From contig JAHDCO010000010.1 in NCBI GenBank assembly GCA_020629835.1, positions 1 to 64,000 of the forward strand: a stretch of 64,000 nucleotides of DNA, in the 5' to 3' direction. The notes beneath the pieces were generated by a model. That model ran no database searches. It was given only the letters and a program-made list of their open reading frames with translations, and had not been told where the DNA came from. A program made the position numbers and the translations under genes. Of the stretch, positions 54,010 through 62,224 are shown in pieces. Numbering within the stretch: position 1 is the stretch's first letter; every line of letters starts with the position of its first letter. The DNA comes from Granulosicoccaceae bacterium (lineage in GTDB: Bacteria > Pseudomonadota > Gammaproteobacteria > Granulosicoccales > Granulosicoccaceae).

Positions 54010-54744
54010 TTAGTAGCTCCATATCCAGCCGATGACAGCTGAATATTCGTGGGTGTCGTTTACGAGAGGGCTGCGTTTATGGGAGCTTGGATAGGCTTCC
54101 CAATCTGCTTGAAAAACCCATGCGAAAGAGTCAGTCATCGGGCGCACATACTGAACGGACAGGCCATAGGTTGTTGTGGCATCTGCCGTAAACGTAAGGC
54201 CGGTGTCATTCACATCGGTCGCGTTCACGCCATAACGATGCTGCATGACGCGTTGGTCTCGGTAGTTAAGGCTGTGCGCAATATTGAGCTCTCCACCAAT
54301 CGCAGGGTATGAAATTTCAGCGCCGAGCCCGATCCTGTGACCCTTGTGCGTAGAGGCAATATCCTGTGTAACGCTCGCTTCAAGTACCCACGGAAAGACG
54401 CCCACTTGCACACCCAGTTCCACGTTAATCGCGCTATCGCGATTGATGCCAGAAGGGTAGGCGTCGTTTTTCTCTATCTCCAAACTGTCCGCATCTGACA
54501 CGCTGATTGAGAACGTAATGTCGTCACGAAAACCGGATTCGTAGGAAATCTCATCAATGCCGATGTGGAATCCGTAACCCTCCCATGCAATATAAGGAAG
54601 CAGCTGCACCTCGGATTCGATAGCGCTGCGTGTGTCCGTACTGGCGCTGATTACAGGGCCAAACTGCCATTCAGCAAGCGCTTCGGAGGAAGACAGTACT
54701 CCACACGCCGTCACTATCCATAAGGGGTAACCCGGTTGTGCCAT
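54010..54744 (-). CDS. MipA/OmpV-like outer-membrane protein
   Basis: Protein of 244 residues. From ATG 54744 a signal-like stretch (MAQPGYPLWIVTACGVLSSS) is followed by alternating beta segments: LLPYIAWEGYGFHIGID, GLGAEISYPAIGGELNIAHS, YGLSVQYVRP, and a final strand ending AVIGWIWSY with a C-terminal aromatic, typical of outer-membrane barrels. The layout fits MipA/OmpV. A longer open frame reaches 54813. It comes just before the S41 peptidase gene, which starts 2 bases after its stop, and is divergent from the AraC regulator. Confidence 0.75.
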   Translation of the reverse strand: MAQPGYPLWIVTACGVLSSSEALAEWQFGPVISASTDTRSAIESEVQLLPYIAWEGYGFHIGIDEISYESGFRDDITFSISVSDADSLEIEKNDAYPSGINRDSAINVELGVQVGVFPWVLEASVTQDIASTHKGHRIGLGAEISYPAIGGELNIAHSLNYRDQRVMQHRYGVNATDVNDTGLTFTADATTTYGLSVQYVRPMTDSFAWVFQADWEAYPSSHKRSPLVNDTHEYSAVIGWIWSY

Positions 54745-54825
54745 AAAATTAACGCCTTGTTTGCGTACAGCGCAATCGGTTTGCTGACTTACGCTGAGTG
54801 ATGAACCTGGCACGAAGAGTAGCTA

Positions 54826-54847
54826 TGGACACGTGTTGACGTGTCCA
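54826..54847. promoter_or_regulatory. Candidate operator, inverted repeat
   Basis: TGGACACG, six bases TGTTGA, CGTGTCCA is a perfect 8-bp palindrome in the space between the MipA-like gene and the AraC regulator. It could be a binding site for that or another dimeric regulator. The site is single and was found by eye. Confidence 0.35.
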
Positions 54848-54910
54848 GACCGGCAGGGGAGGACAGTACAGGCCCGCAGCAACAGGACATGGCTGCGTAT
54901 ACTGGCTTGT

Positions 54911-56101
54911 ATGCCATCAGATAATTCCATAGCCGTCGTTTTTGAAGCGTTGTTGTTCGGGCAATGCCTGTTGGTGATGACGCAGTTGTTGTTGCATTGG
55001 AAAAACAAGCATTGGCACAAACCGTTGTTGGTCTTTTTTTTCGGTTTGTTAGTTACGCAGCTCAGTAGCTTGATGCAAGTGTTGGAATACCCGCACCCTG
55101 TGTCACTGCTTTCTATCGCTGGCAGTTACCTCGCCATTGCCGCGTTATGGCTGTATGTTCGAGCGGTTACCGACCCTGAACATCCCGTTCCAATAACCCA
55201 ATGGGGTTGGCACGGTATACCGGTTCTTTTAAGCATCTTGTGCGTTATACCGTTTGCCTTAGCACCTGATGGTGTACAAGCAGAACTGATGTTGAATGGC
55301 GATGTAGATACCGATCAGAAATACCAGATTGTTGTTCCTTGGGTGATATCGCATTTGAGCTGGATTGTAATTGCACCGGTATATTTGACGTTAGTGTTTT
55401 TTCGTATCAAACGGTATCGCTTCCGATTGTATGAGCTGTATTCATCGGTAGAACATCGGGAACTGAACTGGCTCAGCGTTCTGTTGGTGTTGCTGGTGGT
55501 GTTCTGGTGTTTTGCAGCGATTGATGCCCTGTCGTACATCGGCAAAGAAATGCCTGTACCGCGCTGGGTGCATGGGCTGCTAGATGCGTTAATTATCTGG
55601 GTGCCGGCCCTGTGGGGTATTCAACAAAAACCGAGTTTTGATCAAACCGATATACCGCCAGTTGTATCGGCCAGCGATGAACACGACGGTAACGAACACA
55701 ACGGTAAGGCTTCAACGGTTCCAGAGGCGCGTTACGCACATTCGGCGATGACTGAAGATCATCGTGCCCGAATTGAAAGCAAGCTGCGCCATTTGATGGA
55801 AACTGAACAAAGTTACAAAGATGCAGCTTTATCTCTGGCTTCGCTGGCTTCGCAACTCAGTACCAGTCCTCACTATCTATCCCAGACGTTAAACACGAAC
55901 CTTAACGAGACGTTTTTTGAGTACGTTAACAGGCTACGAGCTGAAGAAGCTGCCCAGTTACTGCTCACGACAGATATGAGTGTGACGGACATCGCCGCCA
56001 GTAGTGGTTTTAATGCACGTTCAGCGTTTTACACCGCGTTTAAAAAGCGCTTTGAATGTACGCCTTCTGTTTACAGAAAGCAGTCTGCCTCGTCTACTTA
56101 A
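54911..56101 (+). CDS. Membrane-bound AraC family regulator
   Basis: Transcription regulator of 396 residues. The N-terminal 230 residues have about seven hydrophobic helices (VFEALLFGQCLLVMTQLLLHW onward), a linker follows, and the C-terminal 100 residues form the AraC/XylS HTH: SLASLASQLSTSPHYLSQTL is helix-turn-helix 1 and VTDIAASSGFNARSAFYTAF is the second, with the final Arg-rich part. Membrane-bound AraC regulators of this type sense signals at the membrane. ATG 54911 begins the helices. A TATACT at 54898 just before it suggests a very short leader. It is divergent from the MipA/S41 genes, the likely targets. Confidence 0.87.
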   Translation: MPSDNSIAVVFEALLFGQCLLVMTQLLLHWKNKHWHKPLLVFFFGLLVTQLSSLMQVLEYPHPVSLLSIAGSYLAIAALWLYVRAVTDPEHPVPITQWGWHGIPVLLSILCVIPFALAPDGVQAELMLNGDVDTDQKYQIVVPWVISHLSWIVIAPVYLTLVFFRIKRYRFRLYELYSSVEHRELNWLSVLLVLLVVFWCFAAIDALSYIGKEMPVPRWVHGLLDALIIWVPALWGIQQKPSFDQTDIPPVVSASDEHDGNEHNGKASTVPEARYAHSAMTEDHRARIESKLRHLMETEQSYKDAALSLASLASQLSTSPHYLSQTLNTNLNETFFEYVNRLRAEEAAQLLLTTDMSVTDIAASSGFNARSAFYTAFKKRFECTPSVYRKQSASST

Positions 56102-56883
56102 CCGATGCGGCCATAAAACGTCATACGAGCGGATTCAGATAAAGCGACGCCGGGTTCTGAATTGTAAGCCAGCACGGCAAGCATACGAGTGGTGATACCT
56201 ACGGTTGGCGTAACCCGATGTAATGCATTACGGCCTCTGAAAAGTACAAGGCTACCGGCATCCATACTTAGCGATTGCACGGGATACTGCTGATCGAGAA
56301 TTGCGTTGACCGTATCGAAGTTCCAGTCATCAGCATTTCCCTTATCATGCGTTCGTACGTTTGGCACATATTCAAACACGCCCCCAGCCTCAGGTTTTTG
56401 AATCAACAGCGTAATAGCGAAGGATGAGTTATCAAAATGCCAACCGAGCTCTTGCCCTTCGCCAGCGTAGTGCAGGTTAATAGACGACAAAGGATCGGCG
56501 TATTCATACAACTCGGCTTCTCCTAAGACGTTTGCCAAAAACGTTTTAAACACTTCAGATTTATAGAGCGTGTGTAAATACGAAGTCGTGGGTATTTGAT
56601 CGGTGGTTATACAGCCTTTAGACGACACCACAGGCCGGTTTCGGGCATGTTGGCTGGGGTATTCCGCATCGTATTGAGTCAGGTATACATTGTGAGAACT
56701 CTGTGTGTAGTACGCCTTGGATTGATGGCGTCGTCCTTCGTTCTGTAACACGTCTACTGCGTGTGGCGTTAAAAAATCAGGCAGTACGATGACACCATCC
56801 TGATCCAGGCTGCTGCGGCATTGGTTGCAAAACGCTTCGGTGTGAATTCGCCAGCGCTCGGTATTTATGATGTCTTCTAGCAT
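56098..56883 (-). CDS. HalD/BesD-like Fe(II)/2-oxoglutarate oxygenase with HxD motif
   Basis: Non-heme iron enzyme of 261 residues. The metal set is His149 and Asp151 in GWHFDNSSFAITLL and His222 in NALHRVTP; Arg233 (TTRMLAVLAY) would hold 2-oxoglutarate. The family includes BesD-type radical halogenases, where the Asp is Gly so that chloride binds iron. Here Asp is kept, so hydroxylation of a free amino acid or similar small molecule is more likely. Its stop overlaps the AraC gene end by four bases on the opposite strand. The upstream gene is 230 bp away and divergent. Confidence 0.82.
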   Translation of the reverse strand: MLEDIINTERWRIHTEAFCNQCRSSLDQDGVIVLPDFLTPHAVDVLQNEGRRHQSKAYYTQSSHNVYLTQYDAEYPSQHARNRPVVSSKGCITTDQIPTTSYLHTLYKSEVFKTFLANVLGEAELYEYADPLSSINLHYAGEGQELGWHFDNSSFAITLLIQKPEAGGVFEYVPNVRTHDKGNADDWNFDTVNAILDQQYPVQSLSMDAGSLVLFRGRNALHRVTPTVGITTRMLAVLAYNSEPGVALSESARMTFYGRIG

Positions 56884-57112
56884 GGCTTCTGTTTGGTCAG
56901 ACCTATGAGGCGTCTACGCGCAGTTAACCGTGTAATTCACTGCACAATTGACTGCGTACTTGATTCGGCAAACACTCTTTACGTTGATCGAATTGTACGT
57001 ATCTTGATCGGCCGGTTGTTAAATTAACGCCCTGCGATGACGCGTCGCGTTGACGCATCGGGGCGCGGCGGGCACACTCAAGCCGGTTCTCATTGTCAAT
57101 TCAGGCGTGTTT

Positions 57113-57805
57113 ATGGGCGACTGGCTGATCGCCATCGATTTGTATTGCGAAAGGCACCACAGTGGTTTCTGGGCCGAACCCTTAAACGCGATAAGTAATG
57201 TCAGTTTCTTTCTGGCTGCGTGCTGGGGGTTGTACCTTGCAAGACGCTGCAGCGTATCGATAAGTACTTACGCACTGTGTGGTTTAGCCGCTGCTATTGG
57301 AGTGGGCTCGGCACTGTTTCATATCGCGCCGTCGTTACTGACCCAATGGGTGGATGTTTTGCCCATTTGGCTATTCACCGCAAGCTGTGCCGTGTTGCTG
57401 GTGTGGCATTGGAGTGACCGGCATCGAGGTAAGACGCTGCGGATCGTGGGCATGCTGATTGCCGCATTGGTTATTTTCTTTTCGATTTTCAGCCACTGGA
57501 TTAGTGCAACGCCTTTGGGTGCGGAAGCCGCGGCATGGAATGGTTCTATTCAGTACCTGCCGGCGGCCTTGTTGTTGTTTGCCTTCGCCCTGTATGCGAT
57601 GTTGAGCGGTCGGGACGCGAGATACGCACTGCTGGTTGCGCTGGGCCTCTTTTTAGCTGCGTTGGTATTCCGGACGGTTGATTTGATGCTGTGTGAGCAA
57701 ATATCGACGGGCACCCACTTTTTGTGGCACATCGCAAATGGCGGTGTAGTGGCGGCATTGTTGACAGCGTGTTGCATCTCTAATGATTGCGCAATACGTG
57801 AGTAA
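57113..57805 (+). CDS. Alkaline ceramidase family (CREST) membrane protein
   Basis: Seven-helix membrane protein of 230 residues. The family parts IDLYCERHHSGFWAEPLNAISN at the N terminus, SALFHIAPSLLTQWVDVLPI and THFLWHIANG are present. Residues matching the zinc and catalytic set of human alkaline ceramidases are Ser66, His70, Asp81, His202 and His206; the spacings 4, 11 and 4 are the same as S77-H81-D92 and H217-H221 in ACER3. ATG 57113 is preferred over the earlier start. In bacteria the substrate is not known; many host species lack sphingolipids. A MarR gene starts 18 bp later. Confidence 0.85.
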   Translation: MGDWLIAIDLYCERHHSGFWAEPLNAISNVSFFLAACWGLYLARRCSVSISTYALCGLAAAIGVGSALFHIAPSLLTQWVDVLPIWLFTASCAVLLVWHWSDRHRGKTLRIVGMLIAALVIFFSIFSHWISATPLGAEAAAWNGSIQYLPAALLLFAFALYAMLSGRDARYALLVALGLFLAALVFRTVDLMLCEQISTGTHFLWHIANGGVVAALLTACCISNDCAIRE

Positions 57806-57822
57806 TCAAGTATCATGCAAGC

Positions 57823-58263
57823 ATGAGTAATGAAGACACACAATTTGTCTGGACCCTGTTAGCTGCCGCATCGGGTATCGAGTCGCGCTTAAACCGAGTA
57901 CTGTCTAATGTGCTTGGTGTGAGCTTTACCGAATACCGATTGCTTCGTCAGTTGAAAGAAAACCACAACGGTGCCGCCACGCGTGTGGATTTAGCGGCAG
58001 CGGTGCGCTTAACACCGTCGGCGATCACACGTGCCCTGAAACCTCTTGAAAAAATTGGCTACGTAAAAACAGAGAAAGGCGAACGTGATGCGCGGCAAAG
58101 CCTAGCGACCTTAACAAAGGCGGGGGAGCAATTGGTTGATAACGGCGAGCGGTTGATGAGTGAAGAAATTGAAGCGTTATTCATTGATACAGATGGAAAG
58201 GTGTCTGCAACTGGGTTGAGTGAAGAGATGTCCAGAACACTTAACCGTTTGGCGTCGATATAA
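57823..58263 (+). CDS. MarR family transcriptional regulator
   Basis: Winged-helix regulator of 146 residues. The HTH has RVDLAAAVRLTPSAITRALKPL, the wing GYVKTEKGERDARQSLATLTKAG, and the dimer helices flank it. MarR proteins usually repress and respond to aromatic or other small molecules. It lies between the ceramidase homologue and a LysE exporter on the same strand, which makes the exporter a likely target. Confidence 0.9.
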   Translation: MSNEDTQFVWTLLAAASGIESRLNRVLSNVLGVSFTEYRLLRQLKENHNGAATRVDLAAAVRLTPSAITRALKPLEKIGYVKTEKGERDARQSLATLTKAGEQLVDNGERLMSEEIEALFIDTDGKVSATGLSEEMSRTLNRLASI

Positions 58264-58335
58264 CATTCGCTTCTGTTACCGCCTTTAAGATTATCTTTAC
58301 ACTTCGCATAGCTAACGACCACCAGAGGCTCAAAC

Positions 58336-58935
58336 ATGTTTGAAGCGTTTATCGCGTTTAACGTTGCGCTACTTGCCGCTGTGGCGAGCCCGGGGCCAGC
58401 CTTACTGGTGGCCCTGCAGACTTCAGTGAGTGCGGGCAGACAAGCCGGTATGGCTGTGGGCTTGGGACTTGCCACCATGGCGTCACTGTGGACACTCATG
58501 GCTTTATTGGGTCTGGACGCCGTGTTCGCGATGTTTCCTTGGGCTTACGGCGTCATCAAACTCGTGGGTGCTTTGTATCTGCTGTACGTTGCCTGGACTT
58601 TGTGGACCGGCGCTACCCAGTCAGTTGAATCAACACAGAAGGATTCGTCGCATCGGTTTTTACAAGGGCTTTTGATTAATGCGCTTAATCCTAAATCGGT
58701 GCTGTTTGCAGCGGCGGTACTGGTTGTGATTTTTCCTTCAAACATGCGCTGGCAGGACAACTTAGCGGTTGTTGCAAACCATTTTGTTGTGGAGGTGATT
58801 TTTTACGCGCTGCTCGCAGTTTGCATGAATACACAAAGACTAAGTCGAGCGTATCTATCAGCGAAAAGCACCCTGGATCGCTTTGCTGCGGTGGTGCTTG
58901 GTGGCTTAGGGATTCGACTTTTAGCCGGGGACTAA
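58336..58935 (+). CDS. LysE family translocator
   Basis: Inner-membrane exporter of 199 residues with about six helices. The family N terminus FIAFNVALLAAVASPGPALL and GRQAGMAVGLGLA are seen, and LINALNPKSVLFAAAV lies in the middle. LysE/RhtB proteins export amino acids or their derivatives. It follows the MarR gene by 72 bp, and the metallophosphatase gene begins 6 bp after it. Confidence 0.9.
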   Translation: MFEAFIAFNVALLAAVASPGPALLVALQTSVSAGRQAGMAVGLGLATMASLWTLMALLGLDAVFAMFPWAYGVIKLVGALYLLYVAWTLWTGATQSVESTQKDSSHRFLQGLLINALNPKSVLFAAAVLVVIFPSNMRWQDNLAVVANHFVVEVIFYALLAVCMNTQRLSRAYLSAKSTLDRFAAVVLGGLGIRLLAGD

Positions 58936-58941
58936 CACGTT

Positions 58942-59676
58942 ATGCGAATGGCAGCGATTGGTGATGTACACGGCAACCGTGCCGCATTAGACGCGGCTTT
59001 ACATGCGATAGATCAGTTAGGTGTTGATCTTATCGTTAATCTGGGTGATCACTTCAGCGGCCCATTGGATGCAAAGGGTACGGCTGAACGATTAATGTCA
59101 CGTGAGATGGTCAGCATTCTAGGCAACCACGATCGATACCTGATTGAGCAGTCACCCGATGATATGCACGCGTCAGATCAATGGGCCTACCAACAGTTGG
59201 AGCCAGAACACAAGAAATGGTTAAGCTTGTTGCCGGCAACGGGTCAGTTTGATGATGTGTTTTTGTGTCATGCCACGCCCCAGTGTGACAGCACCTACTG
59301 GATGGAGACGGTGGCTGATGACGGCACGGTCAGTATGGCCAGTCAATCGCATATAGAGCAGTGCGGCGAGGGTGTTGATGCCGCGCTTTTACTTTGTGCA
59401 CACACGCACCTATCCAGAATCTGCCGGTTAAAGGACGGCCGCCTATTAGTTAATCCGGGTAGTGTAGGTTGCCCGGCCTACGATGATGTGAACCCGGTTT
59501 ACCATGTGATGCAAACTGGTAATCCTGATGCAAGTTTTGCGTTACTCCAGAGTCAAAAAGGGCAATGGAGCGCGCAAATACATCATGTCCGTTACGATGC
59601 AACCGAAATGGCTGCGTTGGCGCAAAAAGCAAATCGGCAGGGGTGGGCGAATGCTGTATCGACTGGCTGGTTATAG
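58942..59676 (+). CDS. Metallophosphoesterase family protein (YfcE-like)
   Basis: Calcineurin-type phosphatase of 244 residues. Metal motifs in order: GDVHGN, GDHFSG, GNHDRY, CHATPQCDS and AHTHLS; then LVNPGSVG. The layout resembles YfcE/PrpE-like phosphodiesterases; the usual GDxxD is GDH here, but all other ligands are present. Substrate is unknown. The gene starts 6 bp after lysE, so the two are probably co-transcribed. Confidence 0.85.
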   Translation: MRMAAIGDVHGNRAALDAALHAIDQLGVDLIVNLGDHFSGPLDAKGTAERLMSREMVSILGNHDRYLIEQSPDDMHASDQWAYQQLEPEHKKWLSLLPATGQFDDVFLCHATPQCDSTYWMETVADDGTVSMASQSHIEQCGEGVDAALLLCAHTHLSRICRLKDGRLLVNPGSVGCPAYDDVNPVYHVMQTGNPDASFALLQSQKGQWSAQIHHVRYDATEMAALAQKANRQGWANAVSTGWL

Positions 59677-59838
59677 GACTAAAGTATCTAGTTGTAGACA
59701 TTGCATCTTAGAGACAGTATCGGATTACGTTAAAACTATTTGGTCGCTTTCGGCCATAAGCAGACGTTTATCTCAAGGTTGGGACAAATGTTTAATCCAA
59801 TAAAGCCCGTATTAATTAATTTGAGGAGTTAGTAACTT

Positions 59839-60480
59839 TTGCCAGCCTTAGATAGCTTAATCAATGCGTTTATAACGCTTTTTGTCACAGCAGACCCTGT
59901 CGGTAATGCACCTCTCTTTCTAGCATTGACTGCTGGACTTTCTGCATCTACGAGGCGATCGGTTGCTATTAAGGGTTCATTTATTTCATTCGCAGTACTC
60001 ACCTTATTCGCGATTACAGGGACAGCGATTCTTGATGCTGTCGGGATTACGATTGATGCCTTTCGTATTGCAGGGGGGCTCCTTTTGTTTGTTACTGCCT
60101 TTGAGATGATTTACGGTCAGCGTCAGGAAAGAAGAGAAGAAACTACTACTTCTGTTTCAGACCACGCTGCGAATATAGCGGTATTTCCATTGGCTATTCC
60201 GTTGCTCGCAGGGCCAGGTACAATCTCCGCGACTATATTACTCTCCTCACAGCTCTCGGCAGATAATGCCGGCAACGAATGGAGTGCTACTTTTGCCCTA
60301 GTTGCGGTTATTGCTGTGCTGATGATACTAACGGCTGTGATTCTCGTGGCTGCTGAGTTGCTGGATAAGTACATCAGCAACACGGCGAAATTAGTGGTCA
60401 CGAGGCTGCTCGGGGTCCTTCTGGCAGCCCTGTCCGTACAGTACATAGCAGATGGAGTGCTGGCCTTTTCTAACCATTAG
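59839..60480 (+). CDS. MarC family integral membrane protein
   Basis: Inner-membrane protein of 213 residues with about six helices. The family parts are FITLFVTADPVGNAPLFLAL near the N terminus, RIAGGLLLFVTAFEMIYG and VFPLAIPLLAGPGTISA. Function is unresolved; an early link to multidrug resistance was not confirmed. TTG 59839 is the start, supported by GAGGAG 10 bp before. The codon and base use is more AT-rich than in neighbours, and the 160 bp upstream is too, a possible sign of transfer. Confidence 0.9.
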   Translation: MPALDSLINAFITLFVTADPVGNAPLFLALTAGLSASTRRSVAIKGSFISFAVLTLFAITGTAILDAVGITIDAFRIAGGLLLFVTAFEMIYGQRQERREETTTSVSDHAANIAVFPLAIPLLAGPGTISATILLSSQLSADNAGNEWSATFALVAVIAVLMILTAVILVAAELLDKYISNTAKLVVTRLLGVLLAALSVQYIADGVLAFSNH

Positions 60481-60598
60481 TTAGACAGTAATTATCGTAT
60501 TATGCTACGGCCGCAAAGGGGCACTCAGCAGTAATCAAAAACTCGATAAGAGCGCTCAGTCCGTTCTTCAGAACATCAGTTTTAACAGATCAGTTGAT

Positions 60599-61063
60599 CT
60601 AGCTAATCGGCAGCTCGGTCGTATTTTTAATTTCTTCCAGAACGAAACTGGCCGACACATCGCTCATGGGTACGTGAGTAATGAGCTTTTGATAGAAGGT
60701 GTCATAGCCTTTAACGGACTCAACACGTACCTGCAACACATAGTCGAGATCACCGCTCATACGCCACGCGGTTACGATTTCGGGCAAGTTTAAAACCGTG
60801 TCTTTAAAAGCTGCGAGCCATTGTGATTCATGCTGGTTAGTGCGAATCAACATCAAGGCAATTAACGATAAGCCAAGCTGCTCAGCGTCCAGTAAGGCGA
60901 CTTTGGCCTTAATGACACCGGATTCTTCCAGTGTTTTGACGCGTCGCCAACAGGCGTTTCTGGATAAGGACACCCGCTCGGCCAGCTCATCGACGCTGAG
61001 TGTGGCGTCTTTTTGCAGCGCATCCAGAATGATGCGGTTCTTTTTGTCAGAAATAAGGCTCAT
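60599..61063 (-). CDS. Lrp/AsnC family transcriptional regulator
   Basis: Regulator of 154 residues. The HTH lies at about 7-55 (ILDALQKDATLSVDELAERV, SLSRNACWRRVKTLEESG), then the RAM ligand-binding domain with ALMLIRTNQHESQWLAAF and AWRMSGDLDYVLQVRV. These proteins sense amino acids and act as dimers or octamers. It is divergent from the DUF6356 gene. No obvious target beyond itself is adjacent. Confidence 0.92.
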   Translation of the reverse strand: MSLISDKKNRIILDALQKDATLSVDELAERVSLSRNACWRRVKTLEESGVIKAKVALLDAEQLGLSLIALMLIRTNQHESQWLAAFKDTVLNLPEIVTAWRMSGDLDYVLQVRVESVKGYDTFYQKLITHVPMSDVSASFVLEEIKNTTELPIS

Positions 61064-61170
61064 TTATGGGATTTTATACCAATAAATGAGCCATAAACTG
61101 TGCGATTTGGTGAAATATCTCAACGCAGAAAAGGCACCATGTGAGCCTACTCACACCATGACTCTGCACC

Positions 61171-61431
61171 ATGAAGCACGCATTAACCCAAGCCTCTTCG
61201 ATATACAAAAAAGGCTTTACTACGTTATTTACGGCCCACCCACAGGCGATAGGGGAAAGTTACTTCCAACACCAACGAGCGGCTTTTAGATTCGCCGGTG
61301 GATTTTTTATGCTGATGTGTGCAGCGCTCTTGCACGGCTTAATTCCAGCGCTGTGTTCGCATACAGCCAGAGACAAAATCGCGCAGCTGCATGAGCAGCT
61401 ACAGGCGCGATCCTCCATACAGGACGACTAA
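61171..61431 (+). CDS. DUF6356 family small membrane protein
   Basis: Protein of 86 residues with the family pattern FTAHPQAIGESYFQHQRAAF, then a hydrophobic helix FAGGFFMLMCAALLHGLIPALC, and a charged end. DUF6356 proteins are widespread in proteobacteria, of unknown function. Its stop is one base before the GTG start of the next gene, so the two are coupled. Confidence 0.78.
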   Translation: MKHALTQASSIYKKGFTTLFTAHPQAIGESYFQHQRAAFRFAGGFFMLMCAALLHGLIPALCSHTARDKIAQLHEQLQARSSIQDD

Positions 61432-61432
61432 G

Positions 61433-62197
61433 GTGTGTCGCTTAGCCGCGTGGCTTGGTCACAGCACCGTACTGGAAGATGTCATTGTTAAACCAGCGCA
61501 TTCCTTAGTTACCCAAAGTCTGCATGCCAATGAGGCTAAATTAGCGGTGAACGGTGACGGATTTGGTTTTGCCTGGTACGACGAACGCGGAAAAGTGGGT
61601 GTGTATAAAGATGTGCAGCCGGCGTGGTCCGACAGCAACTTACCGAGCTTAACGGCCATGATTCAATCCCCACTGTTTATGGCGCACGTTCGGGCATCAA
61701 CTTATGGTGAAGTGTCTCGCAGTAATTGCCATCCTTTCACCTACGGGCGTTGGAGCTTTATACACAACGGACAAATTGGTGATTTTGCCAAACATAAGCG
61801 AACGCTTGAAAACACATTGCCGGACGCGCTCTATGCGCGCAGATCCGGTAATACCGATTCAGAATTACTTTTCCTGATGCTTATTGCAAACGGTTTAGAG
61901 GCCGACCCGTTATGCGCTTGTGCAGAAACCGTAACTCAACTCATAAAGCACGTCGGTAAAACCAGGAAACCCACCCGAATTGCTGCGTTGATGAGCAACG
62001 GCCAACAGCTCTATGCGTTACGTTATTCGTCTGATGCTAAGAGCCCGACGTTGTATATCAGCCGAGCCGGTGAAGGGAACACCACATTGGCATCAGAACC
62101 GTTGCATACGAACGCCGATAATTGGCAACTGATCGAAGATAGCACCTTGACAGTGATTACGTCTGCCGACGTACGGTGTTACGCGCTCAATGCGTAG
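61433..62197 (+). CDS. Class II glutamine amidotransferase (YafJ/EgtC-like)
   Basis: N-terminal nucleophile hydrolase of 254 residues. GTG 61433 is chosen because the next codon is Cys: MCRLAAWLG places the catalytic Cys at position 2, as the family needs after removal of Met. An ATG at 61391 would bury it. Seen are NGDGFGFAWYDE, FMAHVRASTYGEVSRSNCHPF, the HNGQIGDF loop and NTDSELLFL. EgtC removes glutamate in ergothioneine synthesis and YafJ's role is unknown; no egtB or egtD is nearby. The stop lies inside a 15-bp inverted repeat. Confidence 0.88.
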   Translation: MCRLAAWLGHSTVLEDVIVKPAHSLVTQSLHANEAKLAVNGDGFGFAWYDERGKVGVYKDVQPAWSDSNLPSLTAMIQSPLFMAHVRASTYGEVSRSNCHPFTYGRWSFIHNGQIGDFAKHKRTLENTLPDALYARRSGNTDSELLFLMLIANGLEADPLCACAETVTQLIKHVGKTRKPTRIAALMSNGQQLYALRYSSDAKSPTLYISRAGEGNTTLASEPLHTNADNWQLIEDSTLTVITSADVRCYALNA

Positions 62198-62210
62198 CGC
62201 GTAACACCGT
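62173..62210. terminator. 15-bp inverted repeat spanning a stop codon
   Basis: ACGGTGTTACGCGCT, loop CAATGCGT, AGCGCGTAACACCGT is perfect. It contains the stop codon of the amidotransferase gene and lies 14 bp before the convergent pyruvate carboxylase stop. It is likely a bidirectional terminator, though U tracts are weak. Confidence 0.6.
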
Positions 62211-62224
62211 TTAGATAGCGCTCT

